DNA of 64,000 bases, taken from positions 25,001 to 89,000 of the forward strand of contig NZ_CP136856.1 of NCBI RefSeq assembly GCF_033807535.1, read 5' to 3'. Shown in pieces: positions 39,435 to 48,117 of the stretch (the stretch's first letter is position 1; every line of letters starts with the position of its first letter). The notes under the pieces are model-generated. The model saw only the letters and a program-made list of their open reading frames with translations. It ran no database searches and was not told the DNA's origin. The position numbers were made by a program, and so were the translations under genes. Source of the stretch: Oceanisphaera sp. IT1-181. GTDB taxonomy: Bacteria; Pseudomonadota; Gammaproteobacteria; Enterobacterales; Aeromonadaceae.

Positions 39435-40988
39435 TCAAAGCAAAGACTCCAGTGGTAGGTGACCAAATACCCAGGCCCTAAAACGGCTCCAACGGCTGGC
39501 CTGCGGCTCGGTTTGGTAGTGCATTATGGTCTCAGGATTAGACTTATCACTCCACTGCAGCTGATGGCGAGACCCTTCCTGTTTATTCGTCTCTAACCGC
39601 CAAGCGTGCTCAGGCAGTTCAGCTAAAAAAATCTTACTGGCAAATTCCGCTATCGCGGAACTGTGGATCAAGACGCCAATTTCGGTGTTGAGGTTAAGGG
39701 ATCGAGGATCCAGATTAAGCGAGCCGACAAATAGGATTTTACGGTCAAAAATCATGGTTTTGGCATGTAAGCTGGCTTTAGAAGAGCTGGGTAAGCCCCG
39801 GGAACGTCTGCTTTTTCTGGCTTTTTTACTGTCGGGCTGCAACTCCCATAACTGCACGCCGGCGTTAAGCAGTGCTGGGCGATAGCGTGCATAACCTGCG
39901 TGCACCATTGGCACGTCGTTGGCTGCGAGCGAGTTGGTTAAGACAGTGACCTTGGCGCCCGCCGCTACCCAACTGGCAAAGGTGGCCACGCCATTATCCC
40001 CAGGAATAAAATAGGGCGACACCAGCAGCGCTTCTGTGGTGACCTCTTGCCATAGACAGTCTAAGGTTGGCGCCAAATGACCGCGCGTATCGGAGCAGTG
40101 ATTGAGCAATTTATCCGGATGGTCATACACCAATTGTGACTTTGCCCAATATAACTCCAGTTCGCCTTTCTTTAGCCGCTCTACCAGCTCTAAATCTGCC
40201 AAGCGCGCTAAATATGCACGGCTGATTTTGCTGTGGCGGCGGACCGCTAATTTTCGGCGTACGCCTGCTAAAGACAGCTTAATGGTTCTGCGCTGCAGAT
40301 CCTGCACCGGCACCGCTAGGCTGTGCTGCCAATATAAGTCGAAGACAGTACTCACCTCGGTGGCGAATTGGCCCACACCGAGCACATCTAAGTCGGTAAA
40401 GTTGGTGTACTCATCGGCAGAAAAGTAGGTGTTGCCGATATTACGGCCGCCAATAATGGCGGCTTGGGTATCGGCAATAAACGATTTGTTGTGCATGCGC
40501 CGCTGCACTTTGGAAAAGCGCGTTAAAAAGTCTAAATAAGGTAGCTTGCGATTAGCAAAGGGATTAAATAAGCGAATCGAAATATTAGGGTGCTCAACCA
40601 GCGCGCGCAACAAACGCTCTTGGCCGTAATGGCCAAAGTCGTCGAGTAAGAGACGTACTCTCACACCCCGATCGGCGGCGCGCACCAGATAATGGGTAAA
40701 CAGCTTAGAAGTGGCGTCTTTGTGAAACAGATAATACTGCACGTCTAGGGTCTGGTCGGCGGCTTCCATTAACGATAGGCGCGTCACAAATGCATCTAAG
40801 CCATTGCTCAGTAAGTAAAAGCCCGACGACCCTTGATGATCTTCTGCCTCGTTAATAATGCCTTGGCCGAGTCGGGTATATTTGCTTTCTCTAGGCTCAA
40901 AAGGGGCGGGGATCGGCGCGCAGACCGGTCTTGGGAAGCCAGTAAGCCGAGTGCAGAGTAATAAAAACTTGGCAAAGTAATGAGTCAT
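39435..40988 (-). CDS. Phospholipase D-family protein (cardiolipin synthase-like), copy B
   Basis: This is a paralogue of copy A with the same two HKD motifs (HNKSFIAD with GGRNIGNTYF; HAKTMIFD with GSLNLDPRS) and matching ends (FGHLPLESLL). I start it at the ATG at 40988 (517 aa). The N-terminus reads FLLLCTRLTGFPRP: where copy A has LSGC, this has LTGF, so the lipobox cysteine is missing, possibly through a single TGC to TTC change. The protein may be soluble, or a start-site or sequence error may hide the true signal. Confidence 0.82.
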   Translation of the reverse strand: MTHYFAKFLLLCTRLTGFPRPVCAPIPAPFEPRESKYTRLGQGIINEAEDHQGSSGFYLLSNGLDAFVTRLSLMEAADQTLDVQYYLFHKDATSKLFTHYLVRAADRGVRVRLLLDDFGHYGQERLLRALVEHPNISIRLFNPFANRKLPYLDFLTRFSKVQRRMHNKSFIADTQAAIIGGRNIGNTYFSADEYTNFTDLDVLGVGQFATEVSTVFDLYWQHSLAVPVQDLQRRTIKLSLAGVRRKLAVRRHSKISRAYLARLADLELVERLKKGELELYWAKSQLVYDHPDKLLNHCSDTRGHLAPTLDCLWQEVTTEALLVSPYFIPGDNGVATFASWVAAGAKVTVLTNSLAANDVPMVHAGYARYRPALLNAGVQLWELQPDSKKARKSRRSRGLPSSSKASLHAKTMIFDRKILFVGSLNLDPRSLNLNTEIGVLIHSSAIAEFASKIFLAELPEHAWRLETNKQEGSRHQLQWSDKSNPETIMHYQTEPQASRWSRFRAWVFGHLPLESLL

Positions 40989-41331
40989 GGCGTGTCTACG
41001 TGGCGAATGCAAAGTGGGATTAAGTATAAGCAGTCTGTACTATTAAAGATAAGGGCTGGCGCCTGTTTAGTGCAATGAGAATCGACCTCAAGCCACTACT
41101 ACCGCGCACTCATCATTCATGTAAGCAAACACTTACCTCTGCAGAATTTTCTGCTAATACTAGGCTAATTATCGCACTATTTATTCGTCTGCTAAGGCTC
41201 GGGTTGTGAACATTTGTTGCTAAAATAAACTGGTTCATCTGGCTACTTTTAGCGCAAATTTCCTTTTTTGTTTGTAAATCAACAGGTAATTCCTTTAGTA
41301 TGATAAGGTTATTGCATTAAAGGAGATTATC
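40989..41331. other. Region between PLD copy B and the monooxygenase gene
   Basis: Presumed promoters for both divergent genes lie here. The only clear signal is AAAGGAGA just before 41332, the ribosome site of the next gene. The segment around 41190-41310 is AT-rich. Confidence 0.4.
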
Positions 41332-42714
41332 TTGAAGCAGCAGAAAATAGCGATACTAGGCGCAGGCCCGAGTGGTTTGGCGCAGTTAAGAGCGTTTGAG
41401 GCGGCACGCCAAGCAGGGGTACAAAACCTGCCGGAAGTCGTCTGTTATGAGAAACAAAATGATATTGGCGGCATGTGGAATTACACCTGGCGCACGGGTT
41501 TAGATAAAAATGGCGAGCCAGTTCATGGCAGCATGTACCGGTATTTATGGTCGAACGGTCCCAAAGAATGCTTAGAGTTTGCAGATTACTCTTTTGATGA
41601 GCATTTTGGTCAGGCCATTCCTTCCTATCCGCCGCGTGCCGTGCTTAAAGACTACATTATGGGTCGAATCGATAAGCAGGCCATTTTTAAATACATCCGT
41701 TTCGAGTGTCCAGTGCGTTGGGTGACTTATGACGAAAGCAGCAAAATGTTTACTGTTACCGTCATGAATCATAAAACTGGTGAGCAAGAAACCAATGAGT
41801 TTGATTATGTCGTCGTGGCCACCGGTCATTTCTCTACGCCAAATATGCCGTACTTTGAAGGTTTGGAGCAGTTCCCTGGCCGAGTGCTGCATGCGCACGA
41901 CTTTAGAGATGCGCTGGAATATGAAAATCAGAACGTATTGCTAGTGGGCGCCAGCTACTCGGCAGAAGACATCGGTTCGCAGTGCTTTAAGTACGGCGCT
42001 AAGTCGGTCACCATTAGTTATCGCTCTAACCCTATCGGATTTGATTGGCCAGAAGGCATGGCAGAGCGACCGCTGCTGACTCACCTTGAAGGCGATATCG
42101 GCCATTTTGCTGACGGCACCAGCAAGCAGTTTGATTCGATAGTGATGTGCACCGGTTATTTGTTCCACTTCCCGTTTATGCCCGATGAGCTGCGCTTGCA
42201 GACCCATAACTGTCTGTATCCGGATAATTTGTATAAAGGTATTTTCTTCCAGCCCAACCCTAAATTAATTTATTTAGGCATGCAGGATCAGTACTACACC
42301 TTTAACATGTTTGATGCTCAAGCTTGGTATGCGCGCGATGTGATGCTGGGCAAGCTAGCCTTGCCAGAAGCTGAGGCCCGCCAGCAAGACATGCAAGCTT
42401 GGTTAGCTCGCCATGAGCAACTAAACGGCTGTCATGACTCGATTGATTTTCAGGCGAGCTATATTCGTGACCTGCTTGGCCCCACCGACTATCCCGATTT
42501 TGCGGTGGAAGAGCAGGGTGAATTATTTAAGCAGTGGCTGCAGGACAAAGAAGAAAACATCATGGCATTTAGAGAGAAATCTTATACCTCTACCGTGACG
42601 GGCACTTTGGCAACTCAGTTGCCTGCCCCTTGGTTAGAAATTAAGGATGACTCGTTAGAAAGCTTTATGTCGTTGGATTTTATTGAGAGTAATACGCTAG
42701 ATAAAATCGACTAA
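41332..42714 (+). CDS. tmm: Trimethylamine monooxygenase (bacterial FMO)
   Basis: This flavin monooxygenase oxidises trimethylamine to its N-oxide with NADPH and oxygen. The 460-aa length fits bacterial Tmm. FAD motif GAGPSG lies at 10-15, the FMO signature FPGRVLHAHDFR at 181-192, and NADPH motif GASYSAED at 206-213 with DIGSQCFKYGAK after it; CTGY follows. It starts with TTG, with AAGGAG 6 nt upstream; no ATG is better placed. No TMA transport genes or TMAO demethylase are adjacent. Indole or other amine oxidation cannot be excluded. Confidence 0.87.
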   Translation: MKQQKIAILGAGPSGLAQLRAFEAARQAGVQNLPEVVCYEKQNDIGGMWNYTWRTGLDKNGEPVHGSMYRYLWSNGPKECLEFADYSFDEHFGQAIPSYPPRAVLKDYIMGRIDKQAIFKYIRFECPVRWVTYDESSKMFTVTVMNHKTGEQETNEFDYVVVATGHFSTPNMPYFEGLEQFPGRVLHAHDFRDALEYENQNVLLVGASYSAEDIGSQCFKYGAKSVTISYRSNPIGFDWPEGMAERPLLTHLEGDIGHFADGTSKQFDSIVMCTGYLFHFPFMPDELRLQTHNCLYPDNLYKGIFFQPNPKLIYLGMQDQYYTFNMFDAQAWYARDVMLGKLALPEAEARQQDMQAWLARHEQLNGCHDSIDFQASYIRDLLGPTDYPDFAVEEQGELFKQWLQDKEENIMAFREKSYTSTVTGTLATQLPAPWLEIKDDSLESFMSLDFIESNTLDKID

Positions 42715-42739
42715 TTGTCTGCCTAACTGACCATTACTG

Positions 42740-42781
42740 AAAAAGCCTGCCCTACATAAAAGTGTGGGGCAGGCTTTTTTG
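42740..42781 (+). terminator. tmm terminator
   Basis: AAAAGCCTGCCC pairs with GGGCAGGCTTTTTT around an ATAAAAGTGT-type loop, 25 nt after the stop codon. This is a strong intrinsic terminator. Confidence 0.93.
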
Positions 42782-42807
42782 ATCGCTAAAACAGCGGAAA
42801 ACTAAGC

Positions 42808-42905
42808 TATACGCCGTAAGCCTTACGCTATGCAACAAAGATAGACCACTACCCCTTCGATCCATGATTTTACGGCGTGCGGCTTAAAGCGTATGGCTGT
42901 CCTTT
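42808..42905. repeat. GTAC/ACGCC-type extragenic repeats, copy 3 (double)
   Basis: A hairpin ACGCCGTAAGCC/TTACGC lies at about 42810-42829, and TACGGCGTGCGGCTTAAAGC followed by GTATGGCTGTCCTT lies at 42871-42905. The second overlaps the 3' end of pxpC, so the last residues of PxpC (KDSHTL) are encoded by the repeat. Confidence 0.55.
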
Positions 42906-43846
42906 AGTGCCGCCCTAAATTCCCGGTATTGCGTTTGAGCTTGTTTGGCTGTGCATATGCCCAATCGCACTTTTTGGCCCGGTTGGCATTGAGCTAATCG
43001 CGCGCAGGCTAACGGCGTCAGCGTGCCCAAGCGCGGATAACCGCCAATCGTTTGGCGGTCGTTAAGCAAGATAATGGGTTGGCCGTTAGGTGGCACCTGT
43101 ACCGCGCCCAGTGTGAGGCCCTCTGAGATCAAACTTTCAATGTTGCAGTGCAATATTGGGCCTTGCAGGCGGATCCCCATACGATCCGATCGAGGATCCA
43201 CGCGCCAAGGCTGATTAAAGGCTTGGATCAGGCTGTGATCGTTAAAAAATCGAAACTGGGCGCCAGGGATCATCATCAGTGTGGCTGCTTCCCGGTAATG
43301 AGGTAGCGCGCCAATGGGGAGCTGACACCGAGGTATAAAATCGGCTACATGGCTACTAGAAAAAGCCCTGCTAGCAAAAGCGAGCGTGTCGCCGGCCGCT
43401 AATTTGCTGCCATCGCCCAGATGACCACCGAGTTGATCACGCATCACACAAGCTACGCTGCCTAGAACGGGTTTTGCGATAAAGCCACCGGCCACGGCTA
43501 AATAGGCACGCACGCCGCACTTGGCCATGCCGAGTTGGAGCTCGTCGCCGGCGGCGAGCGTAAACGATTGGTTGTTGGCCAAGGGTTGGCCATTAACGCG
43601 GGGCTGCATATCTGCGCCACATAAAGCCAAGTGGCATCTTTGTTCGGCTCTTAGGGTGAGTCCGCCTAAGGTAATTTCTAATGCAGGGCTACCCCAGTTA
43701 TTACCCAGCAGCCAATTGGCCCAGCCCCAAGCTTGCAGATCTGCCGGCCCACCTTGGCTAATGCCTAAGTGACGCACGCCAACGCGTCCTGCATCTTGCA
43801 AGGTGCTTAAAGGTCCGGGCTTGATGACGGTTAGCAAACCCTGCAT
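42884..43846 (-). CDS. pxpC: 5-oxoprolinase subunit C
   Basis: PxpC is the carboxyltransferase-like subunit of the ATP-dependent 5-oxoprolinase that opens pyroglutamate to glutamate. The 320-aa protein starts GLLTVIKPGPLSTLQDAGRVG, the family signature, and contains RVDPRSDRMGIRLQGP. The start codon shares a base with the pxpB stop. The C-terminus lies in a dispersed repeat. Confidence 0.92.
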   Translation of the reverse strand: MQGLLTVIKPGPLSTLQDAGRVGVRHLGISQGGPADLQAWGWANWLLGNNWGSPALEITLGGLTLRAEQRCHLALCGADMQPRVNGQPLANNQSFTLAAGDELQLGMAKCGVRAYLAVAGGFIAKPVLGSVACVMRDQLGGHLGDGSKLAAGDTLAFASRAFSSSHVADFIPRCQLPIGALPHYREAATLMMIPGAQFRFFNDHSLIQAFNQPWRVDPRSDRMGIRLQGPILHCNIESLISEGLTLGAVQVPPNGQPIILLNDRQTIGGYPRLGTLTPLACARLAQCQPGQKVRLGICTAKQAQTQYREFRAALKDSHTL

Positions 43847-44577
43847 TAATAGGCCTCCTTGGCGATAGGCGTGGTATCGCCGCCTAAATGCTCAAACTGG
43901 GCTTTTGTGACCGGTACAAAGCGTACCTTATTACCCACTTGTAGCAGGCTTAAGCTGGGCCTTTGTAAATCAAATAATTGAGTCGGCGTACGGCCAAGTA
44001 AATTCCAACCACCCGGCGAGGCGTTGGGATAGGCGGCAGTTTGGCGGCCAGCAATGGCCACACTGCCGGCAGGCACTTGCGCTCTTGGCTGTGTGAGGCG
44101 CGGCAATTCAAGCTGGGCGGGTAAGCTGCCCATAAAAGCAAAGCCGGGCGCAAAACCCAGCGCAAATACTCGATACACAGGCTGGCTGTGCAGCTCAATT
44201 AAGGCGGAGATTTCCAGTCCTGTATGCTGACTTAAACGCGCCAGCTCTGGGCCAACACTTAGGTGATACCAAACCGGCAGCTCGATAATGGCGGTGTCGT
44301 CGTCAGCGTGCAGATTGGGCGCCAGCTCACGCAGCACTTGCTGTAATAAGCGCCGCGCCTGTGCATGGTCTAGCTGCAAAGCGTCAAACTGCACCAAGAC
44401 GGTGGTGTAGGAAGGCACTATATCTACGAGCTGTTCGCCAAACGCCTGCTTGCATGCACTGACCAAAGCGGTAATCCAGCCCATATTGCGCTCGTCTATG
44501 GCATCAAATAACCGCACCAGCCAAGCATCCATGCCGGCATTTTCGAGGCGAGGTAAGGGGATCACGCTCTTATTCAC
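43846..44577 (-). CDS. pxpB: 5-oxoprolinase subunit B
   Basis: PxpB is the partner of PxpC in the 5-oxoprolinase complex. The 243-aa protein has the conserved segment ALGFAPGFAFMGSLP and AGSVAIAGRQTAAYPNASPG. It overlaps pxpA by 4 nt (ATGA) and pxpC by 1 nt, so the three genes are one translationally coupled operon. Confidence 0.93.
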   Translation of the reverse strand: MNKSVIPLPRLENAGMDAWLVRLFDAIDERNMGWITALVSACKQAFGEQLVDIVPSYTTVLVQFDALQLDHAQARRLLQQVLRELAPNLHADDDTAIIELPVWYHLSVGPELARLSQHTGLEISALIELHSQPVYRVFALGFAPGFAFMGSLPAQLELPRLTQPRAQVPAGSVAIAGRQTAAYPNASPGGWNLLGRTPTQLFDLQRPSLSLLQVGNKVRFVPVTKAQFEHLGGDTTPIAKEAY

Positions 44578-45320
44578 GCAATACCATCCAGCAGCTGGCG
44601 GATAGCTGCTACGGCGGCGATGGACTCAGGGTTGTCGCCGTGTACACACAAAGTATCGGCCGCTAACAACAGGGCGCTGCCATCACGGGCGGTTAACGGC
44701 TCTGCCATAATGAGACGTCTGGCTTGCTCGACGATTTGCTCAGGCGAGCTAAGTACGGCACCGGGCTGCTGGCGCGAGACTAAAAAGCCCGCATTGTCGT
44801 AGGCGCGATCTGCAAAGGCTTCAAACCATAGCTGTAAACCAAAAGACTGGGCCAGATCTAGGGCTGCTTGGTTATCCGCTTTGGCCATTAGCATAAGTGG
44901 CAAGCTAGCATCATAACGCGCTACTGCTTGCATCACGGCCGCCAGCTTTTCTGGCTCGCGCATCATGTCGTTATACAAAGCGCCGTGGGGCTTAACGTAG
45001 CTGACTTGGGTGCCCTCGGCACGACACAGGCCGTCCAACGCGCCGAGCTGATAGAGCACCATGTTTTCTATCTCAGCGGGCGAACAGGCTAATGAACGAC
45101 GGCCAAAGCCGACTAAATCTGGATAGGCCGGATGGGCGCCAATTTTTACTTGATGATCGTGAGCTAAGCGCACGGTGCGGCGCATGGTATCGGGATCTGA
45201 GGCATGAAAGCCGCAGGCGATATTGGCCAAATCAATAAAGGGCAGCACGGCTTCATCTTGGCCTAATTGCCAAGCGCCAAAGCTCTCACCCAGATCTGCA
45301 TTTAGCAATAATTTCGCCAT
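44574..45320 (-). CDS. pxpA: 5-oxoprolinase subunit A (LamB/YcsF family)
   Basis: PxpA is the subunit of 5-oxoprolinase with the LamB/YcsF fold. I start it at the ATG at 45320 (248 aa), with GGAGAAG upstream, rather than at 45335. Signature LLNADLGESFGAW, IACGFHASDPDTM and KIGAHPAYPDL are present. It is the first gene of the pxpABC operon. No pyroglutamate transporter is adjacent. Confidence 0.93.
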   Translation of the reverse strand: MAKLLLNADLGESFGAWQLGQDEAVLPFIDLANIACGFHASDPDTMRRTVRLAHDHQVKIGAHPAYPDLVGFGRRSLACSPAEIENMVLYQLGALDGLCRAEGTQVSYVKPHGALYNDMMREPEKLAAVMQAVARYDASLPLMLMAKADNQAALDLAQSFGLQLWFEAFADRAYDNAGFLVSRQQPGAVLSSPEQIVEQARRLIMAEPLTARDGSALLLAADTLCVHGDNPESIAAVAAIRQLLDGIA

Positions 45321-45740
45321 CCCACTTCTCCCCATAAAAATATCATTGCAACACCGTTAACAATAACTCGCTATCTTACCTTGAGTGCAGCGGCTAAACA
45401 TCCGTTGGCAAAGCGTGTGCAATAAAGGTGCTCATAATGCGCCTTATTTACCCGAAGTCTGTGGCTGAAAATATTAAATAGTCTTGCCAGCCTCGTTTTT
45501 GTGCTTATGATATGCGTTCATTTTAACCAAGAGGTCCGGCCAAACACCGGTGTACCCTATGGATTGCTCGCGAAGTTGCTTGCACCACGCTATTACCTTT
45601 TTATATTCCCGCCATTTGCTGCTGCCTTGGGCATGCGTCACTGCTTTTAAATTTATCTATCGTTCTGATACCTCTAACGGTGTCGGCATAACTGACGCTA
45701 TTCGTTAGTTGTTCAACCAACAGTTGTTAAGAGGTTAATC
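45321..45740. other. pxpA-TerC divergent intergenic region
   Basis: This 420-base stretch must hold both promoters. I looked for a yybP-ykoY manganese riboswitch, which precedes some TerC genes, and saw no convincing core. No ORF or strong hairpin is present. Confidence 0.4.
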
Positions 45741-47288
45741 ATGGAATTTTTAATGGATCCGTCATTGTGGGTGGGTTTACTGACACTGATAGTGTTAGAA
45801 ATTGTACTGGGTATCGATAACCTAGTCTTTATTGCCATCTTGGTGAAAAAGCTGCCGCCCCATCAGCGCGACAAAGCCCGTATTATCGGTTTATCGCTGG
45901 CATTGATTATGCGCTTAGGCTTATTGAGCGTGGTGTCTTGGCTGGTGACGCTCACCGCGCCTGTGCTCACTTGGGGAAACTTAAGTTTCTCCGGTCGAGA
46001 CCTTATTTTGCTGGGCGGTGGTTTATTCTTGATCTTTAAAGCCACCACCGAGCTGCACGAGCGGCTAGAAGGCTCCACTCACGAAGATAGCGCCAGCGGC
46101 GTATACGCGGGCTTTGGCGTGGTGATTGCCCAGATTTTGGTGTTGGATGCAGTATTCTCGCTCGACTCCATTATTACCGCAGTCGGCATGGTCGACAGCT
46201 TAGCGGTCATGATGACGGCGGTGATTATCGCTATGGTAGTGATGCTGGCGGCATCTAAGTCGTTAACTGATTTTGTGAATGCGCACCCTACTGTGGTGGT
46301 GCTGTGCTTGAGCTTCTTGCTGATGATCGGCTTTAGCTTAGTGGCAGAAGCGTTTGGTTATCATATTCCAAAGGGCTATTTATATGCGGCTATCGGCTTC
46401 TCGATTTTAATTGAGTTTTTAAATCAATTAGCTAAGCGCAATGTTACCAAAGAAGCAGCGCGCCTGCCGTTACGTGAACGCACGACCATGGCGATTTTTA
46501 ATCTGATGGGCGGCAAGTTAGCGGCAGAAGAGCAAGCTGAGCATTCGTCCAATACCCGCCAAGAGCCCGGTTTTGCCGAGGAAGAGCGCAATATGATCAG
46601 TGGTGTATTATCGCTGGCTGAGCGTTCCACCCGCACCATAATGACGCCGCGCTCTGAAATCGCTTGGCTGGATACTTCTGACAGCCGCGAAGAGGTGTTG
46701 GCGGAGCTTATGGCTTCCTCTCATAGTCAGTTTCCGGTGTGCGATGGCGAGCTGGATAACTTATTAGGCGTGGTGCGGGCTAAAGACTTAATGGCCGGCC
46801 TGAAAGAAGGCAAAACTCTTGCTGAGTTAGCTGAGGGTAACGACTCCATCATAGTGCCAGACAGCATCAGCGTGATCCGCTTGCTGAGTGTGTTGCGTGA
46901 AGCCCGCGGCAATCTGGTATTGGTGAACGATGAGTTTGGCACCATTCAAGGCTTAGTAACGCCCCATGATGTGCTGGAAGCCATAGTGGGTGAGTTTCTC
47001 GATGAAGATGAAGCCCCAGAAGTGGTGGTGGAAGAGCAGGGCTGGTTGGTGAAGGGCAGTACGGATCTGCATTATTTAGAGCAGGTGTTATCTCGCCGCG
47101 GGCTGGTGGATCCAGACGATGACTATGCCACCTTGGCTGGCATGTTATTGGCGTGGAGTGGCCAGTTACCGATTGAAGGCGCGATATTTGTCTACGAAGA
47201 CTTACGATTTGAAGTCGTGGAAATCGATGAGTTTCGTATCGCTCAAGTGCGGATTTCGCCGCTTGTTACCGCCAGTTCATCGCTTTGA
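45741..47288 (+). CDS. TerC-family membrane protein with CBS and CorC domains (YegH/YoaE-like)
   Basis: This 515-aa protein has an N-terminal TerC domain of about seven helices (1-240, LEIVLGIDNLVFIAILV and LDAVFSLDSIITAVGM with membrane aspartates typical of metal exporters), a CBS pair (about 290-415) and a C-terminal CorC/HlyC transporter-associated domain (about 430-510). Relatives such as YoaE and YegH may export or sense divalent metals; substrate unknown. AAGAGG precedes the ATG. Confidence 0.87.
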   Translation: MEFLMDPSLWVGLLTLIVLEIVLGIDNLVFIAILVKKLPPHQRDKARIIGLSLALIMRLGLLSVVSWLVTLTAPVLTWGNLSFSGRDLILLGGGLFLIFKATTELHERLEGSTHEDSASGVYAGFGVVIAQILVLDAVFSLDSIITAVGMVDSLAVMMTAVIIAMVVMLAASKSLTDFVNAHPTVVVLCLSFLLMIGFSLVAEAFGYHIPKGYLYAAIGFSILIEFLNQLAKRNVTKEAARLPLRERTTMAIFNLMGGKLAAEEQAEHSSNTRQEPGFAEEERNMISGVLSLAERSTRTIMTPRSEIAWLDTSDSREEVLAELMASSHSQFPVCDGELDNLLGVVRAKDLMAGLKEGKTLAELAEGNDSIIVPDSISVIRLLSVLREARGNLVLVNDEFGTIQGLVTPHDVLEAIVGEFLDEDEAPEVVVEEQGWLVKGSTDLHYLEQVLSRRGLVDPDDDYATLAGMLLAWSGQLPIEGAIFVYEDLRFEVVEIDEFRIAQVRISPLVTASSSL

Positions 47289-47306
47289 TTAATACTGACT
47301 ATTAGC

Positions 47307-47336
47307 AAAACGGCGCCCAATTGGGCGCCGTTTTTT
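47307..47336 (+). terminator. TerC gene terminator
   Basis: AAAACGGCGCCC and GGGCGCCGTTTTTT form a perfect stem around an AATT loop, 18 nt after the stop codon. Confidence 0.95.
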
Positions 47337-47368
47337 ATGAACACGTTTAATGTACCCTGTAAAATTTT

Positions 47369-47431
47369 GCCTCATGCCTCATGCCTCATGCCTCATGCCT
47401 CATGCCTCATGCCTCACGCCTCACGCCTCAC
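47369..47431. repeat. Heptanucleotide tandem array GCCTCAT
   Basis: Nine contiguous 7-bp units are seen: six GCCTCAT then three GCCTCAC. The last unit covers the stop codon (TGA on the minus strand) of the glutathione peroxidase gene, so loss or gain of units could move or remove the stop context. There are no spacers, so it is not a CRISPR array. Confidence 0.95.
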
Positions 47432-47970
47432 AATACCGCCGCTATGGCCGCTTGCAGTTTGGGATCATCGGGCTTGGTGAGGCTGGAGAACACCGCCGTC
47501 ACTTGGCCTTGTTTATTCAGTACAAATTTATAAAAATTCCAGCGGGGCGCCTTGCCACTTTGGCGAGTAATCTCTTTAAAAATAGGGTGCGCATCTTTGC
47601 CTCGCACTCTAATCGGCTGAGCCATATCGAAGGTTACGCCAAAGTTCACAAAGCATATTTCAGCCGCTTCGGCTTCGTCTTTGGCTTCTTGGCGAAAGTC
47701 ATTGGACGGAAAGCCCACCACTTTTAAACCCTGATCTTTATAGCGCTGGTGCAGTGCTTCCAGCCCCTCAAACTGACCGGTAAAACCACAAAAGCTGGCG
47801 GTATTTACCACCAACATGGGGTGGCCAGCCAATTGGTGCATATCGAGCATTTCACTGGAATGCAGTCGCGGCAGCTGATGGTCAAACAGAGCTGTAGTAT
47901 CGGGCTCGGCTGCCAGCGATGGCTGGCATAGGAAAAGGCTACAAAGTGCCGTCGGCAACAGTTTCTTCAT
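47428..47970 (-). CDS. Periplasmic glutathione peroxidase-family protein (thioredoxin-fold)
   Basis: This reduces peroxides with a cysteine active site. The 180-aa protein has a signal peptide (MKKLLPTALCSLFLCQPSLA) and the peroxidase motifs NTASFCGFTGQFEGLE, FPSNDFRQE and WNFYKF. The active-site residue is encoded as Cys (TGC), not selenocysteine. Relatives include BtuE, but the signal peptide points to the periplasm. The 3' end touches the GCCTCAT array. Confidence 0.9.
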   Translation of the reverse strand: MKKLLPTALCSLFLCQPSLAAEPDTTALFDHQLPRLHSSEMLDMHQLAGHPMLVVNTASFCGFTGQFEGLEALHQRYKDQGLKVVGFPSNDFRQEAKDEAEAAEICFVNFGVTFDMAQPIRVRGKDAHPIFKEITRQSGKAPRWNFYKFVLNKQGQVTAVFSSLTKPDDPKLQAAIAAVL

Positions 47971-48008
47971 GGATGTTTCCTTACATATTGAGCCGTTAAT
48001 ACAGAATA

Positions 48009-48043
48009 GGCCCGAGCAGCTGATAAAAGCTTGCTCGGGCCTT
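48009..48043 (-). terminator. Probable dmlA terminator
   Basis: GGCCCGAGCA pairs with TGCTCGGGCC between the dehydrogenase and the peroxidase genes. The T-tract is short (CCTATTCT on the minus strand), so termination may be partial. Confidence 0.55.
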
Positions 48044-48117
48044 ATGCTGTTACCAGCTTAACCGTCTATATAAGATAATCCCAGCCGTGCGCTGTTGCGC
48101 TTATTACTGCAAGCGAC

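Noticed and set aside
45336..45740. yybP-ykoY manganese riboswitch before the TerC gene
   Set aside because: The conserved core with its GGGGAGTA segment is not found.
47369..47431. CRISPR array
   Set aside because: Units are 7 bp and contiguous with no spacers, and no cas genes are nearby.
47428..47970. Selenocysteine glutathione peroxidase with SECIS element
   Set aside because: The active-site codon is TGC, cysteine, so no recoding is needed.
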